A stretch of 64,000 nt of DNA from the NCBI RefSeq assembly GCF_947179515.1, contig NC_067492.1, positions 13,165,513 through 13,229,512 on the forward strand, given 5' to 3'. Source of the DNA: Apodemus sylvaticus (lineage: Eukaryota > Chordata > Mammalia > Rodentia > Muridae). Below the pieces are notes generated by a model, which was given only the letters and a program-made list of their open reading frames with translations, was not told where the DNA came from and made no database searches. Each line of letters starts with the position of its first letter. The first letter of the stretch is position 1. Position numbers and translations under genes: made by a program. This document shows positions 44,365 to 56,105 of the stretch, piece after piece.

Positions 44365-44367
<3 letters not shown>

Positions 44368-46551
44368 GATTATTGGGGCCAATCTTCTTTGGACTTCCTT
44401 TTCACACTGCTACCAATATTCTTTCAAATCCAAACTAGACAATGACAAGTTCTTTATCCTATCCATTCAATAAATTTTAGTCCCTATATTTAAAACAAAT
44501 CAGGCTTCATCATAAAGTTTAATGCTCAGATTTCTAGGCTCATTTCCCTGGAAACTCTACCTTGAAAGCCCTGCAGACCACACTTCGGGGAGTCAGTACA
44601 TACGATACTCTGTCTGCCTCCATCTTCTTTAAACGGTAGGCACGCTCTCCCCTGAGCTCACAGAGCTTCCTCGGGGTTTCAGAGCCATGCTCCTCCACGA
44701 GCATTCAGTAAGAACATTCTCTAGGAAAATTTCCCAGCACCCCACAGTTCATGAACATCATTTATTTAACTTCACTCTCAGAACCCTTTGGCAGCCAAGC
44801 CATCCCCGGACACAGTGTCTAGAGCTACGTGATGACATCACTCTGGGAAGTCCAGGCCTCACTTGTAATTCCACAGACCAGAGGCTTAAATAAACAATTA
44901 TCCTTTTCCACATTTGGGGGCTGAGAGTTTAACTTTAAAGTTATAACAGATTCGGTCTTGCCTGACTTGTGGGATTCCTGCTCATGGATGGCAGGTTCTT
45001 CCTGGATCTTCAGTTGAAGGGATGGGGAGAGGGGAGAGGCCATGCTTCGTAAAGGGTTTTCCAAATACTTTCATGTTGTGAAATTTGTTTATTCATGTGG
45101 AAGCGAATAAATCTACAGTCCATAGAACATATCTCCCACTTGGAGAATGATTTAAGGGTCTTGGAGACAGTGGGCACTAATGCATCCATGGGCACACATT
45201 TTAATAATTTTCCTGAAGGTTACTTTCTCTGTTTCATTGTCCCCTGCCTTTTGAATAACTACTTGCTATGGGACCTTCTTAAGCTTACAAAAGTCCAGAG
45301 AATAGTTTGAAGAACCATGTGCTTGGCGTCTTTTCCCAAGAGCTTGTCTTGTCTTTCTGTGGACAAGGCCTCTAGCAGTAACAGATGTGAGGACACTATG
45401 CCTGATCTCCGGTGAATCCAGACCAGGTTAGGGAAGAGAGTTCTCACTTAGAATAACGCCCATAGAACATTCCCGTGAGATGTCTTCACCAGGGTATTTG
45501 GAAGATAGAAAAGCAATATCTGAACACACTTTCCAATACTCTGAAGATCAATGGCTGTACCACATAAAAATGTTCCCCTCATGTAGTAAAAAAAAAAGGT
45601 ATTTACTCAGCTTTATCAGAAGTTAAGTTAAACAGAATTATTAAGTTTCAGAAGCAGAATTAAGTTTCCATACTAAATTTTTCTACTTAATGAAAAAATA
45701 TCTTGAGGTATTGCACAGTGACCCAGACAAGCACTTCATTATACAAATATAATACATATCTTCCTCGAAGATGCATGGTTTCAAAAAGGCTTCTGTCTTC
45801 CCAGCTTCTTGGGTAACTTGTAGATGGTAGTTCCTGAGAACACAGGTGTGTGTAGCAATGGACTATGCATTAAAACTAGAAGCACATTAGTGAAGATTTT
45901 AATAGAACAATAATAAGCTAAATACGTTTAATACACCGTAGGACATGACCGTACTCCTAAAAAAAATCAAACTAAAGATACCTCCTTGATTTAGAAGTCA
46001 TGCAGCTTAGACATTGAATTGTAAAAGCCAAGGACAGAAATGTCCACTTTCTATAGACTGGCAATTGCAGGAGACAATTTGTTGTAACCAGCCCATTTGT
46101 GACATTCTCCTTTTAGAAGCATGTGAATTGTGTGGTCTAGAGTCATGTTAATGTGGGAACAAGGATTTTCTTCAAGTCTTTTGTTTCTTTTATAAACCGT
46201 TCACTGAGCTGGCCTTTAACTTCTGAGGCCATGGGATGATTGAAGGACATCCGACAGGGGATATGGGACTAGTGACTGCGTTTCGCCAGCATCCGAGAGG
46301 GAGAACACAGATGAGTGAGGGAAGAGAAGCTGGTGGGGGGCAGGGCGGGGTGTGTGTGTATGTGTGAATTAGTATTACAACGTCAAAAGTCAGAATGGAC
46401 AGACAGGGTTGCATCTCTTCCTTAGTGTTAATTTTCAATTCAATTCTTTTTATGATGGAACAGGAGGCATGGGATAAAAATTCATGAAGGACACTGAATG
46501 CCCCTCCCCAAGATCTCCACAAGCCTAGAATCTTAGAATTTGATAGCTTTA

Positions 46552-46552
<1 letters not shown>
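44365..46552. other. Unique sequence
   Basis: No recognised repeat or gene over about 2.2 kb. Short frames on both strands near 44687-45447 overlap each other and show no domain. Confidence 0.5.

Positions 46553-46632
<80 letters not shown>
46553..46632. repeat. (TC)n(AC)n microsatellite
   Basis: (TC)n at about 46555-46603 is followed by (CA)n to 46632. Confidence 0.98.
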
Positions 46633-46634
<2 letters not shown>

Positions 46635-46648
46635 ATTCTGTGTTACTG

Positions 46649-46740
46649 TCTCCCTCCCTCCCTCGATTGCTCTCTTCTCTCCCCTCCCTCCTTCCTCCTT
46701 CTCTCCTTCTCTCCTTCCTCTTCCTCTCTTCCTTCTCTCA
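46649..46740. repeat. CCCT/CTCCTT pyrimidine tract
   Basis: A C/T-rich tract with CTTCTCTC units. Frames across it are artefacts. Confidence 0.9.
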
Positions 46741-47819
46741 CAACCTAGGAAGACTGGGATATTTCTTTTCACTGGGAAAATCACCTCAAACCCAGCAGGC
46801 TTACCTCCACCAATCATCCTGCTGAGGAACATAGCTCAGTATGGATTCCTCATGAGCCTCCATCAACAGCTAATTGATTTCCTGAAGTCTCAGTAATGGA
46901 TGGCCAGTCTCTGCTGGCCCTCTCTCCACGTACCCAGTCCCGCCTAATCAGGCTGACACACCAGCATAATGAACTGCCTCTGTCTTCTTGCCTTCCTACC
47001 ATAGAAAACAGGACCACTTCCAATTAAAATCTGCATGATTTATGGAAGCACACAAGCCTACCTGCTTCCGTTCTCCCTTCTATCCCTTCCTTAAAACCTA
47101 GCGCCTCACCCTTGGAAAAGGCATGGGTTGGCATGCAGGCAGATAGCTGAGAAGGGGAGGGGACGAAGAAATGACAGATATAGGTAGTTTCTTTTCCCAG
47201 GATCAGTGTCCCACACCCAAGGATACAGGAAGTGCCATATAGGTAAGGAATCTATCCACGATCTTATTGAATACTTAAAATTTCTGAAAGAGACCACTGT
47301 CCTTATTCTGGGCATTAAAACCCCACTGGCCTTTTCTAAGGCCACATAGCACATCTCAGAGCTGAGACAAGAAAAGTATCGGATGTGCTCTTAACAGCCA
47401 TGTTACCAGTGTTTGTCGTTATTCAAGCCATTCAAATATCTGCTACTGATACTATTTGCTTTCTTTTCTAGGCTGCGTGTGACTCCTACGTCTGTATAAG
47501 TCTAGGGACCTGAAAAAGTATTATTGGTGTTTGGTTGTAATTCTGCTTTAACTATATTAAGCAAATAGCCAGTCTCTGCACTTACCTAGCGGACGGCAGC
47601 ATTTCGACACGTTCCCTAGTTTAGAAGGGAAATGCCTGATTCTGGCTCCAGCGCAATCCTTCCCCACGTTGCTGTATTTTCCTGCTGCTCTCATCGCCTG
47701 CTCACGGGCATGCATGCTTGTTCACTGTCAGGTTCTGTGAGGAGAGGAGGGGTGCTGGTCTCCTTCAGTTCATGGCTAATATCCCAGCCAGAACAACAGT
47801 GTGGAGGACATAGTTGGTA
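46741..47819. other. Unique sequence
   Basis: No recognised repeat or gene. Confidence 0.5.
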
Positions 47820-48130
47820 TCCAGCATATGTATATGTGTGTATATGTATGTTATGTGTGCATGCATGTGTATATGGTGTGTATGTATATGCATATGATAT
47901 ATCTGCATGTGATATATGTATATCTGATGATATGTAGTTTGTGTGTGTATGATATATCTGCATATAATATATGTGTATCTGATGATATGTTGTTTGTGTG
48001 TATGATATATCTGCATATAATATATGTGTATCTGATGAAATGTTGTTTGTATATATATGTATTATATATATATACATATATATTATATGTATATAATGCA
48101 CATGTAAATGTTTGTATGTATACATGTAAA
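47820..48130. repeat. TATG-rich array containing a 53-55-bp minisatellite
   Basis: TATATGTGTGTATATG-type sequence encloses three tandem units that start GATATATCTGCAT at 47896, 47951 and 48004 (lengths 55, 53, 53). The last two units are nearly identical. Frames of up to 193 codons across it are artefacts. Confidence 0.95.
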
Positions 48131-48154
48131 GGACAGCTTGGTTAGAGATTTTTA

Positions 48155-48241
48155 GTTCCTTCCTTCCTTCCTTCCTTCCTTCCTTCCTTCCTTCCTTCCT
48201 TCCTTCCTTCCTCCCTTCTTCCCTTCCTTCCTTTCTTCCCT
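48155..48241. repeat. (TTCC)n microsatellite
   Basis: About 15 perfect TTCC units followed by CCCTTCTTCCC variants. Confidence 0.98.
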
Positions 48242-48317
48242 TGATGTCTTTCACTAGCTTGACTCTCGCCAAGTTGACAAGGCTGGCTATTGATTAGGCC
48301 CCCAAGTACCCAACCAT

Positions 48318-48472
48318 CCCCACCTCCCCAGCACTGTGATTATGAGCCTTTGTGACCGCAAGCACTCAACTTTTTTTGTTGTTGATGTTATGCAGACTCT
48401 GGGCTTAGAATTCAGGTACTTGTGTTCACAAGGCAAGTGCTTGCCTGCCTGAACCACCTTCCCTGCTCCTCA
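48318..48472 (-). repeat. B4/RSINE1-type SINE fragment, minus orientation
   Basis: 'ccccagcactgtgattatga', 'gcttagaattcaggtacttg' and 'aaggcaagtgcttgcctgcc' follow reverse-complement order of a B4 SINE. Confidence 0.6.
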
Positions 48473-49169
48473 GCAGTGATACACAAAGATACATAATGGG
48501 GTGAGAACAGCAGAGTCAAGAACTAGACATTGATCATAATACCACAAAGCAAAGGTGGGAAGGGTTTGATCTTCCTTTTCGTCAGAGTGACGAAGGTGCT
48601 CAGAAGCTAAACAGATGCCCTGTGATTGAACTCAATGGGACGTTCAAAACTCGGACCCGAATCTAGAGCTGCGATGCACTAGACAGGGACGATGAGGCAC
48701 TTGCGGACATCCGCTCGTCTCTCTGGTGTGCGTGATGCTACCATGGCTGGCTTTGAGCCATTGATGTGGTGTACTTGACTTGGGGAGTTGGGAAGAAGCA
48801 CAGAGAATTTTCTCTTGAGGGCTGCTAAGGCAGCATGGCAGCATTGCTGCCTCTGACTGTCAACCCCAGCACATCCCACCCTCCCAGGCGACCATACCCA
48901 GGGAAGAGCTGGCAGTGTCTCTAAAGGACTCCCACTTTCTGGAGGCTGGATGAGGACCTCAGGCTGGAATGCTTGGCTCTAGTGGATACCTCCCAGACCC
49001 ACTGGGCTTGCATGCAACTTGTTTAAATGATGGCATTTCCTTTCTCAGGAGATCATGTTCATTAAACTTGACAGAGGCAGTTCCTCCCGGAGGATCCTGC
49101 TCAGCTCTATGGCCTTGGAAGTGAGTCCCGGAATGGCCCAGGTAATCCGATCTACCTTTGGGGCCTGGG
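48473..49169. other. Unique sequence
   Basis: No recognised repeat or gene. Confidence 0.5.
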
Positions 49170-49540
49170 AGGCCTACTTTTTAATTGATAATTCCATGTT
49201 TCTGTAATAAGTGGCCTCCTTAATAATACCCTGCCACGTCATCCGAGATGATTGCTAATTTAGGTCTTCAGGCTCCCAGGATATAATGAGCTCTAATAAG
49301 CCTGAGACTTGTCACAGGCTCAGGAAAGCCCCTGTCCCCTGGAAGCCATGATTTCCCTTCTGTCCCTGGGCACAATTGGGCACAGTCTCAAAAAATTAAT
49401 AAGTGTGACTGGGGTGCTCACCCCCTTCCAAAGAAAACATAAAGTCCTGGTTTCATTAAGCCAAGCTATTAAATTAAGAAAGTGTTTTTAATTATCTGAG
49501 CATTTCAGGGAGCTCATAAAACATTTAAGAACCTCACGGG
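49170..49540. promoter_or_regulatory. Candidate conserved noncoding element
   Basis: About 370 bp of repeat-free DNA unusually rich in TAAT cores: tttttaattgataattcc, ccttaataataccc, gctaatttagg, ctctaataagcc, attaataagtgtg, gctattaaattaag and ttttaattatctgag. Homeodomain proteins bind TAATTA-type sites, and such clusters are typical of developmental enhancers. Without alignment this remains an inference from motif density. Confidence 0.2.
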
Positions 49541-50057
49541 GGTGGTGCCGAGGCCCTTTCACAGTGAATTAGAGGCGACAACCAGAGTTGGAGAGGCAGG
49601 GTTCAGCTGCCTCTCTGAGTCCTCTTCCTGGTCCTGAGGACTGGCTGAACAGCAAGGGCAAAGACTGAAGAGCTCCTGTGCTCTGGGAAGGCACGTCTGT
49701 GTCCAAGCTTTGGGGAGAAACCAGGTGAAGTCGCCTCAGAGAAACAAATGCACAGATCTCAGATATTCCCTAGGACCCCTGGGCCTAAGCAGAAGCTGAC
49801 ATTGCAAATAATGGACTTTGGCTGAGAAGTCCTTCAGGTGCAGGCATTCAGTTTATGCAACTTTATCCCACGGTTACAAAAGTGAGTTTGCTGTCAGCAT
49901 CCCCCTCAGATAGGTGAAGAAACTAGACCTGATAGAACAGCTGGTGTTTAGCTCCTTCTGGCCCAAGACTCCCGAGACCCGATGAGTCATTAGTAACTAA
50001 TTCTACCCACTTAGTAGTCACCATATGAAGGAGCAGGGAATGGTATATCTTATTATT
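49541..50057. other. Unique sequence
   Basis: No recognised repeat or gene. Confidence 0.5.
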
Positions 50058-50195
50058 TTGTTACTTTTGTTTTGTTTTGAGACTGGGCCTCTTGGTACTC
50101 ATAGCCCAGGTTATCCTCAAGCCCCTCACCATGTCCTCCAGACTGCCTCAAACCCAAGATTATTTGGCATCAGCCTCAAGAGGACTGGAAAATTT
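50058..50195 (-). repeat. B1-type SINE, minus orientation, diverged
   Basis: 'ttgttttgttttgagactgg', 'tactcatagcccaggttatc' and 'cagactgcctcaaacccaag' keep B1 reverse-complement order with a diverged middle. Confidence 0.55.
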
Positions 50196-50292
50196 CAGGT
50201 GGGTGCCACCTTCAAAATGTCCAGCTTCAAATACCATGTAAGTGTCTCCAATATGCTGGGTACCGGGACGCTTTGCAAAAGCTTGTTGATTA
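50196..50292. other. Unique sequence
   Basis: A short gap between B1 and LTR. Confidence 0.4.
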
Positions 50293-50297
50293 CTTCT

Positions 50298-50693
50298 TGT
50301 ACTGGCTGGTTTTGTGTGTCAACTCAACACAGACTGGAGTTATCACAGAGAAAGGAGCATCAGTTGGGGAAGTGCCTCTATGAGATCCAGCTGTGGAGCA
50401 TTTTCTCAGTTGGTGATCAAGGAGGGAGGGCCCATTGTTGGGCCCATTGTGGGCCTGGTAGTGTTGAGTTCTGTAAAAGAGTAGGCTAAGAAAGCCAGGG
50501 GAAGCAAGCCAGTAAGTAACATCTCTTCATGGCTTCTGTATCAGTTCCTGCTTCTTGTCCTATGTGAGTTCTAGTCCTGACTTCCTTTGGTGATGGACAG
50601 CAGTGTGAATGTATAAGCTGAATAAACCCTTTCCTCTCCAACTTGCTTCCTGGTCATGATGTTTGTGCAGGAATAGAAACCTTGACTAAGACA
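50298..50693 (+). mobile_element. Solitary LTR, MaLR-type (ERVL class)
   Basis: It starts TGTACTGGCTGG and ends TGACTAAGACA, 396 bp. It is flanked by CTTCT (50293-50297) and CTCCT (50694-50698), a 5-bp duplication with one mismatch. It contains AATAAA within 'gctgaataaaccctttcctc'. Same family as 878-1275 and 2785-3174. The 154-codon frame that runs into it at 50025-50489 is not a gene. Confidence 0.8.
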
Positions 50694-50698
50694 CTCCT

Positions 50699-51589
50699 TT
50701 TCATGCCCTGTGAAATCAGAGATCCTTTATAGTGCCAGGGAAGAAATTGAGTCACAGAAGGAGGCCAGGAGATTCCCAATAGGCTGGTACTAAGAGTGTG
50801 GTTTGTACCAGGATGGTCTGAACTTTCAGTTTGTCCTTCTGTACTTCGACCACCCCAAGACCCTCCTCTGCACCTGTTTTGTATGCTAATCACCTGGAAT
50901 TGGTTATGAAGTAGCTGAGAACTGGGTTGCACCTATTCTCATAGCTTGGGAACATCCTTCCTTCCTAATCCCCACCTGCATATCTCCTTCAGGTTCCTCT
51001 TTATCTCCAGTTACACCAACCAATTCCCCTGTCCCCAAACATACCTTTATGCTAATTGGATTACAGACTCAAAATAGAATCTCTTCCCTCCCTTTGACAC
51101 TACAGTTTCTTAACTGTTCAGACAGGCAGGTTCACTGTGGCACTGGTGTTCCATAGTCATGTGTCCCTCCTGGACCCATGGCTATCCAGGTCCAGGAGGT
51201 CTCTGGGAGGCTACCTCTGTGGCCATGTATAGTGTGGTATCTATTTGCTGGAGTGCTGTTCAAGTATCAAAAAGTTTACACTGGTTAACTGGTGAATCTT
51301 AATGGTACTTAAGATACTTGGTAGATTTCATTTTTACCTATGAGATTGGTGTTTGTGAAGTTGTAGAGAAGAAGCTCTTGTGACTTAAGAATGTCATTGA
51401 AATGCTCTTGGGATAGCAAATTGGTAATAAGTATTACAAACACATAAACTTCTACACAGCTTTTTTTTAAACTTCTATTACTTATAATTTTTTATATTTA
51501 TACTTATATTTATATATTTATATTTTATATATTTTTACTTCTATATTGGAGTATATCATAATTGCATCATGTCTTATTGTTAGTTATAT
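50699..51589. other. Unique sequence
   Basis: No recognised gene. It contains a TTTATAT-rich stretch at about 51480-51535. Confidence 0.5.
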
Positions 51590-51830
51590 TACTAAAAACA
51601 GGAAAAATAAATAAGAAGAAACTGAATGTCTCTTTGAAGTTGGAGGGATGATTTACATAAACTATGGGGTGTCTTTAGGATGGGACACTATGTAGCTATA
51701 AAGACTAGGCACTAAAGTGTACCAAAATGGAACAATCTTTTGGGTATAATATTGTTAAGTAAAATGAGAGAACCAGGCACATATATGTGTTCATTGTTCT
51801 ACTCCATGTATAAAACCCAAAGAAGGTAGC
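51590..51830 (+). mobile_element. Ancient L1 fragment, 3' ORF2
   Basis: 'aactgaatgtctctttgaag', 'gggacactatgtagctataa' and 'gtataatattgttaagtaaa' match the order of the end of ORF2 and the start of the 3' UTR in L1M-class elements. Heavily decayed. Confidence 0.55.
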
Positions 51831-54398
51831 ATTGTTTTGAACACCTTTTTTTTCCCCATGAGTATGGGGCTTAAAGATCAGGAGGACTGAGTCAGAGTGG
51901 GATGATGAATTTTGTGTGTATAGATTTTAGAGTATTAATCTATGAACTATGAGAATGTATTGCCTCTACAAAAGGAATATTAAAAATACATTGTGGATAG
52001 ACAAATAAAATACATAGAGCTCAAAGAATATACTAGAAAGATGGATTAGTGTGCACCACTAATGGACCTTCAGTGGATAAAGCTGAGAGGAAGGAGATGG
52101 GGATATTCTTGGTAGGCCTTTTGGAAGAGCCTTATTCTTGTCCTCAGAGTAATTGAAGTGTTCTGAGCAGGAAGAGAGTCCTTTAGCAAGCTATTGGAAG
52201 GTTTGCTGGCATGTATAGAGAGCCCCTTGGGGGAAACAATGGTTTCTTATCCTTTGTTCAGATGAGAGATCAGCCCAAGTGGTACCACATACATCCCAGT
52301 ATGGCTAGCCACAATGACGTAGTTGGTATGACTGGTTGACTGGGTTCTGGGAGGCATTCATTTGTAAGCTGAGGAGACTAGAGGTAGGGAGACTTTTGTC
52401 CCAGGGCTGGTTTAAGTTAAGGAGTAGCTAAAAATTGAAAACATTGTGCAGCTATGAAAAACAAGGTATCAGATTGTACAGTGGATTAGGAGAGTCTCTT
52501 GGGCACATGGCAAAAAGGGGAGGCAGGGTGCTAACCATGTGTGATTCTTTGTATAAAACCATGGAGAAGATTAGGGCTGTGCTTGTGTGTTTGAATAAGC
52601 CTTCAGCATCTCTTTAATACAGGATTGGTGAGGCCATTTTCAAAGAGGAGTCAAGTTTGGGTGGGAAGAACTGGAGTTTGAAGTTAGATTCATTGAGTAG
52701 AGAGTATTCAGTCCTTCTGATCCATCAAAAAGGAGTCTGGAAAAAAGGTGACAGGAGGTGACAGTCTGGAATTTGAAGAGCTCTGTCCTGGAGATCTGCA
52801 GTCAGAGATCTCGCCGGAGATTGAGACCAGACATGCACAGGGGGAGAACCTTTCTGCTAAAACACCCCCACTTGCTCCCTTTCCAGAGATGCAAGAGGAT
52901 GCAGAAAACTTGCAAGCAAGGACTATGTATCAATAAGAATATCCTTCTTGGATGTCTGCTTTCTCAGTCACAGAGAGAGTGTGTCTAGCCCTCATATGGG
53001 GCTCTGGTCACTTTTATTCTTTGATGTCACCCACCCAGAGGAGCCCTGTCCTTGAGTCTTCCTCAAGAACACTGTTCTTATCCTGCACTCTGGCAGTGAT
53101 GCTCTGGCAGGGGAGAAGGTGAGCTGGTGACACTTCCCAGAGTCTAGTACCTTCCAGGCCTTCCAGTAGCAGTGCTCTGCCAGAATAATTGATATTACAG
53201 AAAACGCAAGGCTGGGTGCCAGCTTCAAATTCTCTAAACATTTAATGATTCAGCCCAATCGTTTTAGTTTCATCAAAGCCAAACCTGGAAACTCCCGCAG
53301 TTGCTCACAGCTGAGGATGATCAAGCCACCTGTTTTCCTGTTTTAGCAACCTTGCTTTTCTGGTTCCAGGACTGTGGGGGTTGGGGGGGTGGGAGGGGCA
53401 GATAAGGGGCCCCCTCATTGGTTGAATTGGTTGAATGCCAGAGTTATGTGGCTCCTGCAAAGTCCTTGTGTCCACACAGAGGCCTCAGGCCTGGCAAGCT
53501 GAGCAGTCTTTCTCCCTTCTACTAATCAGCAAGAGTGTTTTGGCTTCATCTTCTAGAGGTTGGCACAATCTGCCTTATTGTTGTGAAGATTTGTTTGCTT
53601 AAACTGTTGTGATGGGGCCCAGCTGTATGGAACCGGAAGAGGAAATGTGAGGCAGGCTGGGTGGTAGAAGCAAGAGAAGTCTATCTCGGAAGTTCCAGGG
53701 ACACTGGGGAATGTGGTGAAAGAGGGGAGGGGATGAGGAGCTGAGAAAGTGGGGAAGATCAGGGACTTAGAAGACAAGAACAGGAGAGTCAGTGCAAATG
53801 CAGAGGAGTAAATGTGCATAGAAACCTGACGTGAAAATCAGAGCTTTCATATGTATCCAAAAAGAACATCTCTTCAACACCACCATCAGGGAAACAAGAA
53901 TTCAAGATTGGGAGTCTGTGGGGGAAAACGAGATTCAACCTACAGCAGATGCTGTCTGAATTGCAGCATCCTTTACTCAGTGGCTAGTTACAGTTGGCTA
54001 TTGTCCCATGAAAAACAGTCCTACCCCCAATACTTTAAAGTGATAATGTTGACTTAGCTCTGTATTGGTGGATAGATATGTCTTTTGGGATGCTCTGGGC
54101 TTGGTAGAACTCACCCATGTCTTGGTGATCCATTGATTATTTACTAGGAAGTGTTGATGATCTCACCTGGGCTCTTCTATATGATGTGATCCTGAAGCAA
54201 TCAAGTCTAGCCTTGAACTCATACTAAAACTACAAAAGGCAAAAGAGCTCTTTCTACTCCTTCCTACTGTATAGAATTTGTTTTTGTCTTTAGCTGAGGC
54301 CAGTCAATATGGAAAGGCCCCTTTGAAGGGTTCCCATAGACAAGGTTAGTCTTTTATCCTTGATGAACTTCTAGGGAGCCTTAGAAAAGAGTTGACTT
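51831..54398. other. Unique sequence
   Basis: No recognised repeat or gene over 2.5 kb. A G-rich run (53375-53400) with G7 and G4 blocks is noted. Short frames have no domain. Confidence 0.5.
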
Positions 54399-54581
54399 GC
54401 CAGGCAGTGATGGCACATGCCTTTAATCCCAACATTTGGGAGGCAGAAGAGGGCAGATTTCAGAGTTCGAGGTCAGCCTGGTCTACAGAGTGAGTTCCAG
54501 AACAGCCAGGGCTATAGAGAAACCCTGTCTCAGAAAACAAACAAAAAACAAAACAAAACAACAACAACAACAACAACAAAA
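54399..54581 (+). repeat. B1 SINE
   Basis: A full-length B1 starts 'gccaggcagtgatggcacat' and ends 'gagaaaccctgtctcagaaa', followed by an A-rich tail with (AAC)n to 54581. AGTTGACT occurs just before the element (54390-54397) and just after the tail, suggesting an 8-bp or longer target duplication that has partly decayed. Confidence 0.88.
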
Positions 54582-54888
54582 AGTTGACTCCATTCAGTGA
54601 GTTTGAGTTTGCAAATGCTAATTGATAAGGTCAGGCACTGAGGATACTAGAAATTCTAGAACTTTCCAAGGACGTAGAGGGGAGAAATCAGGGAATCATG
54701 AGGAAGTGAAATTTCCAGTCTGTATTTATTGATGGGGTTTAGAACTACACTTGTTATTTGTCTATTCAAGGCGTTTCACACACAAAGCTCCTTCTCCAAC
54801 TGCTCCAGAAAAGTTTTTAATAAGGCCAGAATAATTTTCTCATTGTCAGAATGAGTGTTCTCCAGAAAACTACAACAAAAATGGGAAT
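54582..54888. other. Unique sequence
   Basis: No recognised repeat or gene. It ends at the L1 target site. Confidence 0.5.
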
Positions 54889-54905
54889 AAGATCTGGGGA
54901 GATGG
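54889..54905 (+). repeat. L1 target-site duplication, 5' copy
   Basis: AAGATCTGGGGAGATGG is identical to 61521-61537. The preceding T and following AAGA resemble the L1 endonuclease nick site read on the top strand (T/AAAA-like). The sequence is part of the head of the SINE that continues at 61538. Confidence 0.95.
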
Positions 54906-56105
54906 CGGCGGCGGCGGCGGCAGCAGCGGCAGCAGTGGCTGCTCCAGCTGAAGGGCCATCAGCAGTGGAACCAAGGCGTCACAGGGACCAGTTAAGCCCT
55001 GCGCCCACGACCACTGACCTTCGCTGACCAGCCGGACAGCAAGCAGCTGCAGTTGTGCGGCGCCTTTCCTGCACGGAGGCCACTTCAGAACTCGGCCTCC
55101 CACCAGTCAGGAGAGGAGGATCCATCTTGGTTCCGTACTCCAGGAATCGGACAGACTGAGGTACACAAACATAATCCGAGGCCAACACCGCGGTGGTCTG
55201 AGCCCGACGGGCGTTGGCCTGCACCCAGGCCCTGGGCGGGTCGGGGGGCCATCGGGGTGCCAACCCAACCAGGAGGTTTTTTGCCCAGGCCTGCGAGCGC
55301 GCCGCCGCCATTTTGCATGCAGGACGACAGAGAGCTCAGGCGGGCAGACCTGTAACAGGCATAGCCTAAGGCTAACAAAGCGGGGGTCCAGGCCCCAAAA
55401 GGCACAGGACTGACCCCAAGAACTGGGCGGCTTGGTGGGCCATCTGTGAGTCAACCCGCCCAGGTGATTGTTAGCAAAGCAGACTCTCCCGGCGCTTTCA
55501 GGGAGCGCGGGCGCACACGCCCGCCATCCTAGTCACCTGGCAAACCCAATTAACAGTCAAAGCCGTAGGGGAACTTTGCTTGGACCTTGGCCTCCCAGGC
55601 TTTTGCCTGGACTCAGGGACTGGGCGGCCAGGCTAACCTTGTGTGCGATAGCCCGGTTGGCAGATCGGCTGCCCAGCGGAGTGAGCGGAACTCAGGGGAG
55701 GTCACAGTAGCATACACCGTCGGCACTCCCTGGGAGTGCACACGGGCTCCATCTGCTCCACAGACACAATCTGGGGCAAGGCCTCAGGCAGAAGCCCTTA
55801 GCTCTACTCTCTCCGCTTCCGGATCCAGATCAGTCTGGGCGGCAGCATTACATCTCCAAGTCCTGCAAGTGGCTAGCTGGGCTTCCGGGCGGCCAGCTGG
55901 GAGAAGTCAGTGTGCTCCAGTGAATCCAGCGGGCCCCAGCGGGAGCCTTCGGGTGCCTGCTTTGGGATCTGAACAGCCTGGGCAGCAGCACACTGTCTAC
56001 AAGCAGTGCAGGAGGTAAGCTGTGCACCAGAGACCAACTGGGAAGGGGCAGCTTGCACTGGTGAGTCCAGCACTGACAAGATAAACTAACACCAGTGAGA
56101 TCTAG
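54906..56105 (+). promoter_or_regulatory. L1 5' UTR / internal promoter
   Basis: 1200 bp, GC- and CpG-rich, starting with a (GGC)n/(AGC)n run (54906-54934). Rodent L1 5' UTRs drive RNA polymerase II transcription from their own start and are usually methylated. The string GGGCGG recurs at 55234, 55425 and 55622 (spacing 191 and 197 bp). The first two are followed by similar CCAT..G..CAACCC sequence, which suggests strongly diverged monomer-like units of about 190-200 bp. No clean A-, Tf- or Gf-type monomers were recognised. Frames on either strand here are not considered genes. Confidence 0.85.

Noticed and set aside
43730..44473. 247-codon Cys/Val/Ser-rich frame and overlapping frames in other phases
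   Set aside because: All lie on the GT/TCTG array. Every phase stays open because TG repeats encode Cys, Val and similar codons without stops.
47896..48056. Possible CRISPR-like array
   Set aside because: Three contiguous 53-55-bp units have no unique spacers and lie in a eukaryotic TATG microsatellite.
50025..50489. 154-codon plus-strand frame
   Set aside because: It runs from a B1 fragment into a MaLR-type LTR and shows no domain.
55053..56018. CpG-rich interval with frames of 80-143 codons on both strands, considered as a host CpG-island promoter or gene
   Set aside because: It is the L1 5' UTR. The frames are not conserved L1 products, and GC-rich DNA lowers stop-codon frequency.
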